64,000 nt of DNA from CAUZWH01 sp965224275 (GTDB lineage: Bacteria; Pseudomonadota; Alphaproteobacteria; SHVV01). The position numbers and the translations under genes were made by a program. The notes beneath the pieces were generated by a model. The model was not told the origin of the DNA, did not search any database, and worked only from the letters and a program-made list of their open reading frames with translations. Location of the stretch: positions 1 to 64,000 of the forward strand of contig CBDCYR010000005.1 in the NCBI GenBank assembly GCA_965224275.1, given 5' to 3'. Positions 1-6,916 of the stretch are shown piece by piece (within the stretch, counting starts at the first letter, position 1; every line of letters starts with the position of its first letter).

Positions 1-887
1 GCGGCCGCCCATACGTCGAAACTCGTAAACGACTTTGTCGTGATTGCGCTGGCGAGGTCGACTTTGCTGGTGGCGTCGGGCCCAAAGTAGGTATGGGCTT
101 CGAAGTAAGAAAACATCTCGCGCACGTTGGCAGCCCACGGACCCTGATTGTCCCAGTCCTCTGACGGCATTTCTTCGAAGGCAATGTTGTGGCCCTGTTG
201 GCGGAGCACCGCGATGACCTCATCCCAACTCAGCAGGTCACCCGCGAGCGACAGGTGCTGTCCGGCGCCGGCCTGTTCGGGCCGCTCGAGCGCGCCCACG
301 ACAAGGTGGCCGAGTTCGCTGATGTCTCCCATGTGAACGCCGCGCGAGTCTCCCCGCATGGGCTGGCCCCATGTCGGTGTGCCGTCGGGTCCGTCGTGCT
401 TTGGGTACATCGGCGAAACCAGGTTTTGGAAATAGAACGGAGGCTCGACGAACGTGAAGAATTTGAAACCCGCGGCCTCGACAGATCCGTCGACCTTGGC
501 CTTGTTAGTGAAGTGGGGCACCTGGAAGGTACCGCCAGAGATCTCCGCCACATTGGGCAGCGTCGACCATATGAAGTGCGTCACGCCCGCGCCCTTTGCG
601 GCGTCGACCATCGCTTTGCCTTGGGCAATTTCGTCGGTGTCGGGCGCGGCAAACGAGTTGGTATTGGCAAACACACCATAAACCCCTTCGAATGCCCTCC
701 GCAGCGTCTCCGGCCGGTCGAAATCGGCTTCAACAACTTCGTCGGCGAGCCCGGCAGCCTTGGCCGGGTCGCGGGTCAAGGCGCGGACGACATAACCGCC
801 GTGCTCTTGCAGAGCGCGTAGCACACCGCCTCCCTGCGCCCCGGTGGCTCCGGTTACCGCGATAATTCTCTGGCTGGATTTGGACAT
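1..887 (-). CDS. NmrA-like NAD(P)-binding Rossmann protein, C-terminus cut by window edge
   Basis: The reading frame runs from an ATG at 887 off the left edge (295 codons visible). The N-terminus reads IIAVTGATGAQGGGVLRAL, a GxxGxxG dinucleotide-binding loop, followed by the typical NmrA pattern: Arg-Asp-Pro after the second strand (RALTRDPAKAAGLA), EADFDRPETL, and GVYGVFANTNSF. It is most like NmrA/HSCARG redox-sensor or atypical short-chain dehydrogenases that bind NAD(P); many lack the catalytic Tyr-Lys pair, so an enzyme activity cannot be named. The start is supported by GGAGGAGA five bases upstream. It is divergent from the marR gene at 987 and is probably the main target of that regulator. 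Family assignment is good; the substrate is unknown. Confidence 0.85.
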   Translation of the reverse strand, partial: MSKSSQRIIAVTGATGAQGGGVLRALQEHGGYVVRALTRDPAKAAGLADEVVEADFDRPETLRRAFEGVYGVFANTNSFAAPDTDEIAQGKAMVDAAKGAGVTHFIWSTLPNVAEISGGTFQVPHFTNKAKVDGSVEAAGFKFFTFVEPPFYFQNLVSPMYPKHDGPDGTPTWGQPMRGDSRGVHMGDISELGHLVVGALERPEQAGAGQHLSLAGDLLSWDEVIAVLRQQGHNIAFEEMPSEDWDNQGPWAANVREMFSYFEAHTYFGPDATSKVDLASAITTKSFTSFDVWAA

Positions 888-939
888 GTCATCTCCTCCA
901 ATTCGATCGCGGAGCCAAAATTAGTCCCGCACGCAACTT

Positions 940-968
940 TATATTGTTCCCTAGACAATTGTTGTCAA
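940..968 (-). promoter_or_regulatory. Sigma-70-like promoter of the NmrA-like gene
   Basis: On the minus strand a perfect TTGACA (-35, plus positions 963-968) is followed after 17 bases by AATATA (-10, plus positions 940-945). This is the best promoter match noticed in the window. The spacer and -35 box lie inside the 29-bp palindrome at 946-974, so a protein bound there would block polymerase. Transcription would begin near 933 and read the gene starting at 887. Confidence 0.7.
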
Positions 969-974
969 GGGGAC
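946..974. promoter_or_regulatory. 29-bp palindrome, probable MarR operator
   Basis: The 13-base arms at 946-958 and 962-974 pair at 11 of 13 positions around a 3-base centre; the inner core is GACAA-TTG-TTGTC. It lies between two divergent genes, one of which encodes a MarR-family repressor, and overlaps the strong minus-strand promoter and the likely plus-strand promoter. MarR dimers bind such palindromes. That this MarR binds here and regulates itself and the NmrA-like gene is inference from position and symmetry. Confidence 0.7.
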
Positions 975-986
975 TATTTACAATTT

Positions 987-1508
987 ATGGAACCGGATCG
1001 AACCGAGCCCGCAGTACCGGTCGTGCACAGCGATCTTCGGAAAAAGCTTCTTCCGACCGGCGCGATACTTCACACCCACCTGGCATTGTCGCGGGTCTTC
1101 GAAATGGATGCCGCCGAAAAGACGGCCCACGACCCCACCACACTCGATTTACTGGTGCGGGTTCGATTGGCACCACACGGCAGGATCCGCGCCGTGGATT
1201 TGTGTGAGCAGATGCAGAAAAGCGCGAGCCACGTCTCGCGTGTCGTGGAGCGCGCCGAGGCGAGAGGTCTGATCGTACGCCGCGCCGATCCGACAGACCG
1301 CAGGGCGCAAGTGATTGCCCTTACCGATCGGGGAGATAAAGATCTCGACGCCTACATACCTCACGTGATGGAGCTGTTGGACAGTGTCATCTTCGCCACC
1401 TTGTCCAGCGCCGAGATCGAAACTCTGGTCAAGTTGCTGACCAGGGTCGCGACGGCGTCCAAACGGCTAATCGCCGAGGGCGGTGAAATGGCTTTTGAGA
1501 CAGTCTGA
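987..1508 (+). CDS. MarR-family transcriptional regulator
   Basis: The 173-residue protein has the winged-helix fold of MarR regulators. The helix-turn-helix spans about residues 67-95 (IRAVDLCEQMQKSASHVSR), followed by the wing with the signature DPTDRRAQVIALTDRG at about 101-116. These proteins are dimeric repressors released by ligands or oxidants; the only cysteine seen is at residue 73. The start lacks a close ribosome site: AAGGGGA lies about 13 bases upstream. A TAGACA/TATTTA promoter (952-957, 975-980) would start transcription almost at the ATG, so the message may be leaderless. The stop overlaps the start of the following ferredoxin gene (TGATG), so the two are probably translated together. 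Confidence 0.9.
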   Translation: MEPDRTEPAVPVVHSDLRKKLLPTGAILHTHLALSRVFEMDAAEKTAHDPTTLDLLVRVRLAPHGRIRAVDLCEQMQKSASHVSRVVERAEARGLIVRRADPTDRRAQVIALTDRGDKDLDAYIPHVMELLDSVIFATLSSAEIETLVKLLTRVATASKRLIAEGGEMAFETV

Positions 1509-1798
1509 TGCCTGATCAGTGCAAAGCCAAAACAGCGGGAGAAATGAGGCCGATTGTTGATCCCAACAAGTGCGAAGGCAAAGCGGATTGCGTGATGGTT
1601 TGCCCTTACGATGTATTCGAGGTCGTAAGTATGTCTGATGAAATCTATGCCTCGCTGACTTTCAAAGGAAAGCTGAAAGCCTTTTTTCACGGCAAGATAA
1701 CTGCCTCAACCCCGAAAGCAGACCGTTGCATGAATTGCGGCCTATGCGTCGCGGCTTGTCCTGAAAAAGCGATCCGGTTAAAGAGTTTTACGGGCTGA
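1508..1798 (+). CDS. Small dicluster ferredoxin (3Fe-4S/4Fe-4S type)
   Basis: A 96-residue electron carrier with two iron-sulfur binding regions. The second is a complete [4Fe-4S] motif, CMNCGLCVAACP at residues 74-85. The first, CEGKADCVMVCP at 22-33, has three cysteines (22, 28, 32) in the spacing of seven-iron ferredoxins, where an aspartate often stands near the missing ligand; a [3Fe-4S] or labile cluster is therefore likely. A loop of about 40 residues separates the two. The gene begins at 1508 inside the marR stop codon, so regulator and ferredoxin form one unit. The redox partner is not visible; the divergent NAD(P)-binding protein is one possibility, unproven. Confidence 0.85.
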   Translation: MPDQCKAKTAGEMRPIVDPNKCEGKADCVMVCPYDVFEVVSMSDEIYASLTFKGKLKAFFHGKITASTPKADRCMNCGLCVAACPEKAIRLKSFTG

Positions 1799-1938
1799 CT
1801 TCGAAGAACGGTCACCCCGTTCATTCGAAACTGTCCATTGAGTCCGGGCAAGACCAAGGTTCGCTTGAGCGAAATGGTCGTGCAGATTTCGAATATCAGG
1901 CATCGCTCCGTTTCATGCCGAATTCTTATCGAGCCCTC

Positions 1939-2595
1939 CCAATGCGCCCAATAAAATGCGCCCTCGCCATCGTGATCCTGCTTCTCGCCCAGTCCGCAAT
2001 AGCGAACAGCGCCGAAGATCATATCCAGCTCGGTTTGGATGCCCTCAAGCGCGGCGACTATGGCGCGGCGATAACGCTATGGCGCCCGCGCGCCGAGCAA
2101 GGCGATATCGACGCCCAGTTTCATCTCGGCCATTTGCATGATCAGCGCTGGGGTGTGCCCCAGGATTATGCCGAGGCGGCAAAGTGGTATCGCAGGGCGG
2201 CCGAGCAAGGCCACGCGCGCGCCCAATACAACCTCGGCAGCATGTACGAAGACGGCCGCGGCGTTGCCCGTGACGACGCGGCAGCCGTCCGCCTGTATTG
2301 CCGGGCGATCCGCCAAAACGACCCCCAGGCCTTGGTCAAACTCGGATCGATGTATGGCGCGGGGCGAGGCGTCGCCGCCAACGACATCCGCGCCCATGTG
2401 TACTTCAACCTCGCCGCCAAAACGGGGCCACCGAGTTGCAGCGCTGGAACGCGATGTTGCCATCCGGCGGATGGCGCCGGCCGATGTCTTCACCGCCCGG
2501 CGCCTGGCCCGCGACTGGACGCTCGCGACACCGTGTCCTTAAAGCCTATGTCGACAAGTTGCTGCGCGCATCGGGCTAGCGCCTGCGAGCGTTGA
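1939..2595 (+). CDS. Secreted Sel1-repeat protein with a frameshift near its C-terminus
   Basis: The start at 1939 gives a signal peptide (MRPIKCALAIVILLLAQSAI, then ANSA); an upstream in-frame ATG exists at 1915. Several Sel1/TPR-like repeats follow, with the usual AEAAKWYRRAAEQGHARAQ and LGSMYEDGRGV patterns; these are scaffold repeats in periplasmic proteins. After YFNLAAKTG the frame turns into cysteine-rich nonsense and stops at 2595. The next frame carries the expected family ending (HRVAALERDVAIRRM, then ADVFTARRLARDW) and stops at 2542. One surplus G in the GGGG run at 2424-2427 explains the change. Either the gene is mutated or the sequence has an error. Specific function is unknown. 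Confidence 0.75.
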   Translation, partial: PMRPIKCALAIVILLLAQSAIANSAEDHIQLGLDALKRGDYGAAITLWRPRAEQGDIDAQFHLGHLHDQRWGVPQDYAEAAKWYRRAAEQGHARAQYNLGSMYEDGRGVARDDAAAVRLYCRAIRQNDPQALVKLGSMYGAGRGVAANDIRAHVYFNLAAKTGPPSCSAGTRCCHPADGAGRCLHRPAPGPRLDARDTVSLKPMSTSCCAHRASACER

Positions 2596-2659
2596 TGCTA
2601 CGCACAAAAACCCCTCACCGCGGCCCGAATGGACCGGATTTGAACGAAATAGTCGTACT

Positions 2660-2687
2660 GGTTCGCGTAACGAGCATCGCGCGAACC
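2660..2687. terminator. Hairpin downstream of the cupin remnant
   Basis: GGTTCGCG (2660-2667) and CGCGAACC (2680-2687) form a perfect 8-base stem around a 12-base loop. It lies 11 bases beyond the stop codon of the cupin remnant on the minus strand and between two convergent genes. There is no clear T-run on either side, so it may be a transcript-end or stabilising hairpin and not a classical intrinsic terminator. Confidence 0.35.
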
Positions 2688-2697
2688 CGGTCGCCGA

Positions 2698-2811
2698 TTA
2701 CAGTCGCTGCGCGGGATCGGCGGTCTGCTCACTCCGCACATCGCCCGTGTTGACCAACCCGGCCGGCTCGATCAGCAACACATGGCAGCGTTCATCCGCA
2801 ACCGGCATGTG
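2698..2811 (-). pseudogene. C-terminal remnant of the cupin gene, separated by an insertion
   Basis: Read on the minus strand from 2811, the DNA encodes HMPVADERCHVLLIEPAG followed by LVNTGDVRSEQTADPAQRL and a TAA at 2698. This is the usual ending of small cupins of the family interrupted at 3077-3358, whose consensus tail reads roughly (V)EHxPVAxExxxxLLxEPxxxxNTG. It has no start of its own. The 269-bp inverted-repeat element at 2812-3080 separates it from the rest of the gene. Joining the flanks requires an xxG codon between GTC and CAC; the retained CTAG would give TAG, so at least one base differs from the ancestral site. Confidence 0.8.
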
Positions 2812-3080
2812 CTAGTGGATGGAATCCAACATATGGTACCCATACGATCGTGTATCCCGGTAGCTCGGCAGGAGGAAGCCCGCAGGCGATGCCTTTGCAT
2901 CGTCGAGGGGTTTCGACGCACCGAGGGACCGGGATAGGCGACCCACAGGGCGTCTTGCCGAGCTCACCGGCCGCGTTACGCAAAGCTTCCGATGCGCCGG
3001 CATCGCCACGCCTCGCGCGCCTAACCAGCGAACTCGGCAAGCCGTCGTATGGGTACCATATGTTGGATTTCATCCACTAG
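2812..3080. mobile_element. 269-bp MITE-like element with 36-bp terminal inverted repeats
   Basis: The ends 2812-2847 and 3045-3080 are inverted copies matching at 35 of 36 positions and begin with CTAGTGGATG. CTAG is itself a palindrome, so it may be part of the repeat or a 4-base target duplication such as IS5-type elements make. A second, weaker inverted pair lies inside (CCGGTAGCTCGGCAGGA near 2858 and its partner near 2955-2973). There is no transposase; the short open frames across it are by-products of the symmetry. It interrupts a cupin gene, which shows it inserted. It is probably a non-autonomous element moved by a transposase elsewhere. Confidence 0.75.
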
Positions 3081-3358
3081 ACGCCTTTAGGCACAACCAG
3101 GAACTCGCCCTCGCCCACCACCACGTCGCGATCGCGCAACCGCATAATGAATGTACCGGCTACGACGAAGAACAGTTCGTCGGCATCCGCATGCTGATGC
3201 CATACGAACGCGCCCTCAAGTTTTACGACCTTGAGCGCGGCATCATTCACCTCGCCGACAATTTTCGGACTCCAGGTCTCGTCGAACTTGGCAAACTTTT
3301 CAGCCAGATTAACCGGCTCGATATCAGCAACCTCAGACCGGTCCCCTGTTGTCGCCAT
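3077..3358 (-). pseudogene. Cupin-domain protein, 5' part, truncated by the inserted element
   Basis: The 93-residue frame begins MATTGDRSEVADIEPVNLAE and carries a single conserved cupin barrel: the metal-binding motif FVWHQHADADELFFVVAG (two His and a Glu) and the second motif GEGEFLVVPKGV. Normal members are about 115-130 residues and continue with a second histidine strand (EHxP). Here translation stops directly after PKGV at a TAG supplied by the CTAG end of the inserted element. The missing tail is preserved at 2698-2811. Small cupins of this type are metal-binding proteins of varied function; this copy has lost the last metal-ligand strand and is probably inactive. Confidence 0.85.
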
Positions 3359-3376
3359 GGCCCCGCGATCCCTCTT

Positions 3377-3784
3377 CTAACCCGCCACCACTTCCGCCTC
3401 GATCGCCGCCATATCGTCGTCGCTGAAACCGAAATGGTGGCCGATCTCATGGATCAGAACGTGGCGCACCACCGTGTCGAGCGTATCGGTTCCTTCACAC
3501 CAATAATCAAGGATCGGGCGACGGTAGAGAAACACCATATCCGGCTCGGTCGCGGCGTCGAAGTAGCTCTTCCGGTCGAGGCTCACGCCGCGATAGAGAC
3601 CGAGGATGTCGAATGGGCTTTCCAATTCCATCTCGGCCACGACCTCTGCGTCGGGAAACTCCTCGATCCGAATGGCCACATTCTCCATCTTCACGCGCAT
3701 GCGCGTCGGGATCTGTTCGAGTGCTTGCCGGGCAAGCTCCTCGAAATCGGCGAGTGTCGGCGCGATAACGTTGATGGTCGGCAT
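3377..3784 (-). CDS. Minimal zinc metallopeptidase (Zincin_1 / MMP family)
   Basis: A small protein of about 135 residues starting MPTINVIAPTLADFEELARQ; an earlier in-frame ATG at 3829 would add 15 unconserved residues. The C-terminal third holds HVLIHEIGHHFGFSDDD, the HExxHxxGxxD zinc-binding signature of the minimal MMP-like zincins, and the middle has the usual DILGLYRGVSL stretch followed by DMVFLYRRPILDYW. The family is intracellular with poorly known substrates. It lies just downstream of the disrupted cupin gene in gene order and diverges from the dehydratase gene at 3862. Confidence 0.85.
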   Translation of the reverse strand: MPTINVIAPTLADFEELARQALEQIPTRMRVKMENVAIRIEEFPDAEVVAEMELESPFDILGLYRGVSLDRKSYFDAATEPDMVFLYRRPILDYWCEGTDTLDTVVRHVLIHEIGHHFGFSDDDMAAIEAEVVAG

Positions 3785-3861
3785 GCCACCACGATATCGC
3801 GGGCTTGCGTGCACGGCCAACCCGGTCAATTCTGGCCGCCCGCGGCGACCCCACGGAGCGA

Positions 3862-4155
3862 ATGATGGCGATCAAGAAGCTGGCCCCTGCGGCGAGAACC
3901 CGGGCGCTCAAAGCGCTCAAGGGTTGGAAACTGGTCGCAGGGCGCGATGCGATCCACAAAACCTATCGCTTTAAATCGTTCGTTGAAGCCTTCGGCTTCA
4001 TGAGCCGCACGGCCTTGATCGCCGAACGCATGGACCACCACCCCGAATGGTTCAACGTATACAACCGCGTCGACGTCACCCTATCGACCCACGATGCCGG
4101 CGGCCTCACCCAGCGCGACATCGACCTCGCCACCGCCATGGACGGCCTGCGCTAA
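3862..4155 (+). CDS. phhB: Pterin-4a-carbinolamine dehydratase
   Basis: The protein of about 97 residues (start MMAIKKLAPAARTRALKALK, with GGAG upstream) has the family's active-site block MDHHPEWFNVYNRVDV, with the paired histidines that dehydrate 4a-hydroxytetrahydrobiopterin, followed by LSTHDAGGLTQRDIDLA. It recycles the pterin cofactor of aromatic amino acid hydroxylases; no such hydroxylase is visible nearby, and some bacterial homologues serve other pterins. A longer frame from 3805 overlaps the divergent peptidase gene and adds only low-complexity residues, so the internal ATG is preferred. The gene symbol follows general bacterial use. Confidence 0.9.
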   Translation: MMAIKKLAPAARTRALKALKGWKLVAGRDAIHKTYRFKSFVEAFGFMSRTALIAERMDHHPEWFNVYNRVDVTLSTHDAGGLTQRDIDLATAMDGLR

Positions 4156-4229
4156 AGTGGGGGTTTGGGCTTTGGAATGGGCACCCGCGATGTCGCATAC
4201 GGGCCGACCCTGGGGACCAGGGTGACGCG

Positions 4230-5063
4230 ATGCAGGCGGGATACATCGACGTTGACGGTATCAACACACGCTATCTCTCTGCCGGTAGTGGCAACGCGAA
4301 AGCGGTCCTACTGATTCACGGTGGCGGCCTCTCCGCCGATACCTGGCTTCGCAACATCGATGCGCTCGGCGCGGAGTTAGCCGTCTACGCGCCCGATAGT
4401 GTCGGTCACGGCTTTACCGATCCAATCGACCTCGGCACCGGCCTGCCACAGCCACACACGGTGCGCCATTTGATTGGCTTCATGGACGCGTTCGGTGTCG
4501 ACCGGTTCAGCGTCGCCGGCAGTTCCTACGGCGCTCTGATCGCAGGTCTGGTGTATTTCGCGGTGCCCGAGCGGGTCGATAAATTGATTCTGGTCGGCAG
4601 CAGTTCAGTTTTCGATACCGACCAGAATTATCGCGACGGCCTTAAGCGGACCTACCAAAACGCGGCCGCGACGTTCAGCAACCCCGATCTTGCAAGTTGC
4701 CGCCGACGTATGAACGGCCTTGTCAACGATCCAGCGTCGGTCCCCGACGAACTTGTCCTGATGCAACTCACACACTATGCCCAACCCGACTGCGTCGCGT
4801 TCTACCTCACCGGTAACCGCAATCGAGCCGACGCCAAAGGTCCGATTGGTTGTCGAATTCTCGACCGGCTCCAACAAATCGACATCCCAACCCTCGTCAT
4901 CACCGGTGAGCAAGACCCTGGGACGGATTGGGAAAACACGGCTGTTGAAACCAAACGTATCGCTGACGCCAGATGCGTCTTGATCGACCAGTGCGGGCAT
5001 TTGCCCTATCTCGAGCAACCCGGTGAATTCAACCAACTCGTTGCCGAATTTCTGCGACCTTGA
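4230..5063 (+). CDS. Alpha/beta-fold hydrolase
   Basis: A 277-residue enzyme with the standard order of the alpha/beta hydrolase fold: oxyanion-loop motif LLIHGGGLSADTW (about residues 27-39), nucleophile elbow VAGSSYGALIAGL (Ser99 in GSSYG), an acid in GEQDPGTDW, and the catalytic histidine in CGHLPYLEQPGEF. The sequence resembles meta-cleavage-product hydrolases and related C-C bond hydrolases, but the substrate cannot be named. The ATG at 4230 was chosen because the barrel begins at once; the open frame upstream overlaps phhB and looks non-coding. Confidence 0.85.
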   Translation: MQAGYIDVDGINTRYLSAGSGNAKAVLLIHGGGLSADTWLRNIDALGAELAVYAPDSVGHGFTDPIDLGTGLPQPHTVRHLIGFMDAFGVDRFSVAGSSYGALIAGLVYFAVPERVDKLILVGSSSVFDTDQNYRDGLKRTYQNAAATFSNPDLASCRRRMNGLVNDPASVPDELVLMQLTHYAQPDCVAFYLTGNRNRADAKGPIGCRILDRLQQIDIPTLVITGEQDPGTDWENTAVETKRIADARCVLIDQCGHLPYLEQPGEFNQLVAEFLRP

Positions 5064-5185
5064 TCGGCGCCTTCAACCAGCCCCGTCGAGGTGACACGCA
5101 AGCGACGTTAGCGGCGTCGGATGGTAGGCTCAAATTGTCGACGTTTGCAGGAGGACGATGTGAATATGCAGTGGCGAACGGGATC

Positions 5186-5285
5186 ATGACGACGCAAATG
5201 GACGACGCAGCGGCCCAGCGGTCGCGCCTCGAGGTCTCGCTCGCACCCGTACGCAAAGCTCAACACCTGCCGGGCTATATCTACG
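5186..5285 (+). pseudogene. N-terminal fragment, probably of a Rieske-type aromatic ring-hydroxylating oxygenase alpha subunit
   Basis: From an ATG at 5186 the frame reads MTTQMDDAAAQRSRLEVSLA then PVRKAQHLPGYIY and enters the IS21 element at 5286, stopping at 5308. The LPGYIY pattern close to the N-terminus matches the start of Rieske oxygenase alpha subunits (PGxIYTSPExFxxExERIF). The Rieske cluster and catalytic domain are absent, deleted or moved. A short upstream frame (GTG at 5160, AGGAGG at 5149-5154) ends in TGA overlapping this ATG, so translation may have been coupled. The identification rests on about 33 residues and is tentative. Confidence 0.45.
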
Positions 5286-5347
5286 TGTTGTTCGGCGTGG
5301 AATATTGACCCCCTATTGGGGGTTATCGGCGTCCAAAATTGACCCCC
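5286..5347. repeat. Left end of the IS21 element with duplicated transposase-binding motifs
   Basis: Two direct copies of the motif (T)CGGCGTNNAANATTGACCCCC occur at 5292-5313 and 5327-5347, separated by TATTGGGGGTTAT. The outer copy carries the terminal TGT. They match the inverted copies at the right end. Confidence 0.85.
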
Positions 5348-5392
5348 CTGGTTTTGTGCTCTTGAACACACCTCGTTGTTTGGACAGACGAG

Positions 5393-6916
5393 GTGGGGGA
5401 GATGCTGGTTGTGGAGACGATTGCGCGGATCCGTCGGGATCATCTGGTGAGGGGCGTTCCGATCAAGAAGATCGCCCGGGATTTGAGGGTTTCGAAGAAC
5501 ACGGTGCGCAAGGTGGTGCGGGGCGATGAGACCTCGTACAGCTACGAGCGCAAGATCCAGCCGATGCCGAAGCTTGGACCGTGGGTGGATGAGCTCGAGC
5601 GCCAGCTGGAGGCCAACGAGAAGAAGCCGCGCCGGGATCGGCTGTCTCTGCTGCGGATTCATGAAGATCTTGCGGCTCTGGGCTATGGCGGCGGCTACGA
5701 CGCGGTGCGCCGCTACGCCAGGACCTGGCGTCGGCGGTGGCGGCTGTTGTCGCCGTCGCAGGGTTTTGTGCCGCTGAGCTTCGATCCCGGCGAGGCCTAC
5801 CAGTTCGACTGGAGCCACGAGTACGCGCGCCTGTCGGGTGTGACGACCAAGGTGAAGGCGGCGCACATGCGGCTCTGCTACAGCCGCATGCAGCTGGTTC
5901 AGATCTTCCCGCGCGAGAGCCAGGAGATGGTGTTCGAGGCGCACGAACGGGCCTTCCACTTCTTCGGCGGGGTCTGCCGGCGGGGCATCTACGACAACAT
6001 GAAGACGGCGGTGAGCATGGTCTTCGTGGGCAAGGAGCGCGCCTACAACCGGCGCTTTCTGGAGCTGTGCTCCCACCATCTGGTGGAGCCGGTGGCGTGC
6101 ACTCCGGGTGCGGGCTGGGAGAAGGGGCAGGTCGAGAGGCAGGTGGGTGACGTCCGCGGCCGCCTGTTCGTGCCCATCCCGCGGGGCCGCTCCTACGCCG
6201 AGATCAACGCGTGGCTGATGGATCGGTGTATCGAGGACGCCAAGAAGCGGCCGCATCCGACGATCGAGGGCAAGACGGTGTGGCAGGTGTTCGAGGAGGA
6301 GCGGCCCTTCCTGATGGCCTATCGCGGCCCCTTCGACGGCTTCCACGCCACCGAGGTGGCGGTGTCCAAGACCTGTCTGGTGCGCTTCGACAACAACCAC
6401 TACAGCGTCGCCGCCCGTGCCGTCGGGCGGCCGGTCGACGTGCGGGCCTACGCCGATCGGATCGTCATCCGCCAGGACGGCGAGACCGTCGCCGAGCATC
6501 CCCGGAGCTTCGGGCGCGGCGAGATCGCCTACGATCCGTGGCACTACGTGCCGATCCTGACGCGGAAGCCTGGTGCGCTGAGGAACGGCGCGCCCTTCAA
6601 GGGCTGGCAACTGCCCGGCGCGCTCGGCCGCATACGGGCCCGGCTGACGGGTTGCGACGACGGTGACAGGCAGTTCGTGAGGATCCTCGCGGCGGTTCAG
6701 GAGGACGGGCTGGAGGCGGTCGAGGCGGCCTGTGCCGAGGCGCTCGACTTCGGCGCCTGCAGCGCCGACGTCGTGCTCAACATCCTCGCCCGGCAGTGCC
6801 AGCCGGCACCGCCGGCGACCATCCCGACGCCCGAGGGCCTGCAGCTTCGCCACCGGCCGGTGGCCGACTGTCAGCGCTACGATCGCCTGAGGGAGGCCGG
6901 TCATGGAGCGTCATGA
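5393..6916 (+). CDS. istA: IS21-family transposase IstA
   Basis: 507 residues from a GTG (an ATG three codons later is an alternative). An N-terminal helix-turn-helix (about residues 20-42, VPIKKIARDLRVSKNTVRK) precedes an rve integrase core. The DDE residues can be placed at D139 (YQFDWSHEY), D201 (GIYDNMKTAV) and E248 (GWEKGQVERQ). A C-terminal beta-barrel region with FDNNHYSV follows, as in other IstA proteins. It cuts and joins the element's ends with help from IstB. The 3' end overlaps istB by 14 bases. No frameshift was seen. Confidence 0.95.
   Translation: MGEMLVVETIARIRRDHLVRGVPIKKIARDLRVSKNTVRKVVRGDETSYSYERKIQPMPKLGPWVDELERQLEANEKKPRRDRLSLLRIHEDLAALGYGGGYDAVRRYARTWRRRWRLLSPSQGFVPLSFDPGEAYQFDWSHEYARLSGVTTKVKAAHMRLCYSRMQLVQIFPRESQEMVFEAHERAFHFFGGVCRRGIYDNMKTAVSMVFVGKERAYNRRFLELCSHHLVEPVACTPGAGWEKGQVERQVGDVRGRLFVPIPRGRSYAEINAWLMDRCIEDAKKRPHPTIEGKTVWQVFEEERPFLMAYRGPFDGFHATEVAVSKTCLVRFDNNHYSVAARAVGRPVDVRAYADRIVIRQDGETVAEHPRSFGRGEIAYDPWHYVPILTRKPGALRNGAPFKGWQLPGALGRIRARLTGCDDGDRQFVRILAAVQEDGLEAVEAACAEALDFGACSADVVLNILARQCQPAPPATIPTPEGLQLRHRPVADCQRYDRLREAGHGAS

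Noticed and set aside
2792..3080. Short frames on both strands within the inverted-repeat element, with similar ends
   Set aside because: The likeness (YPYDG and SYGYHM ends) comes from the terminal repeats, not from a protein.
5108..6904. A 598-codon minus-strand frame across istA
   Set aside because: It is the antisense of the transposase gene, Arg/Pro/Leu-rich, without conserved motifs; it arises from high GC.
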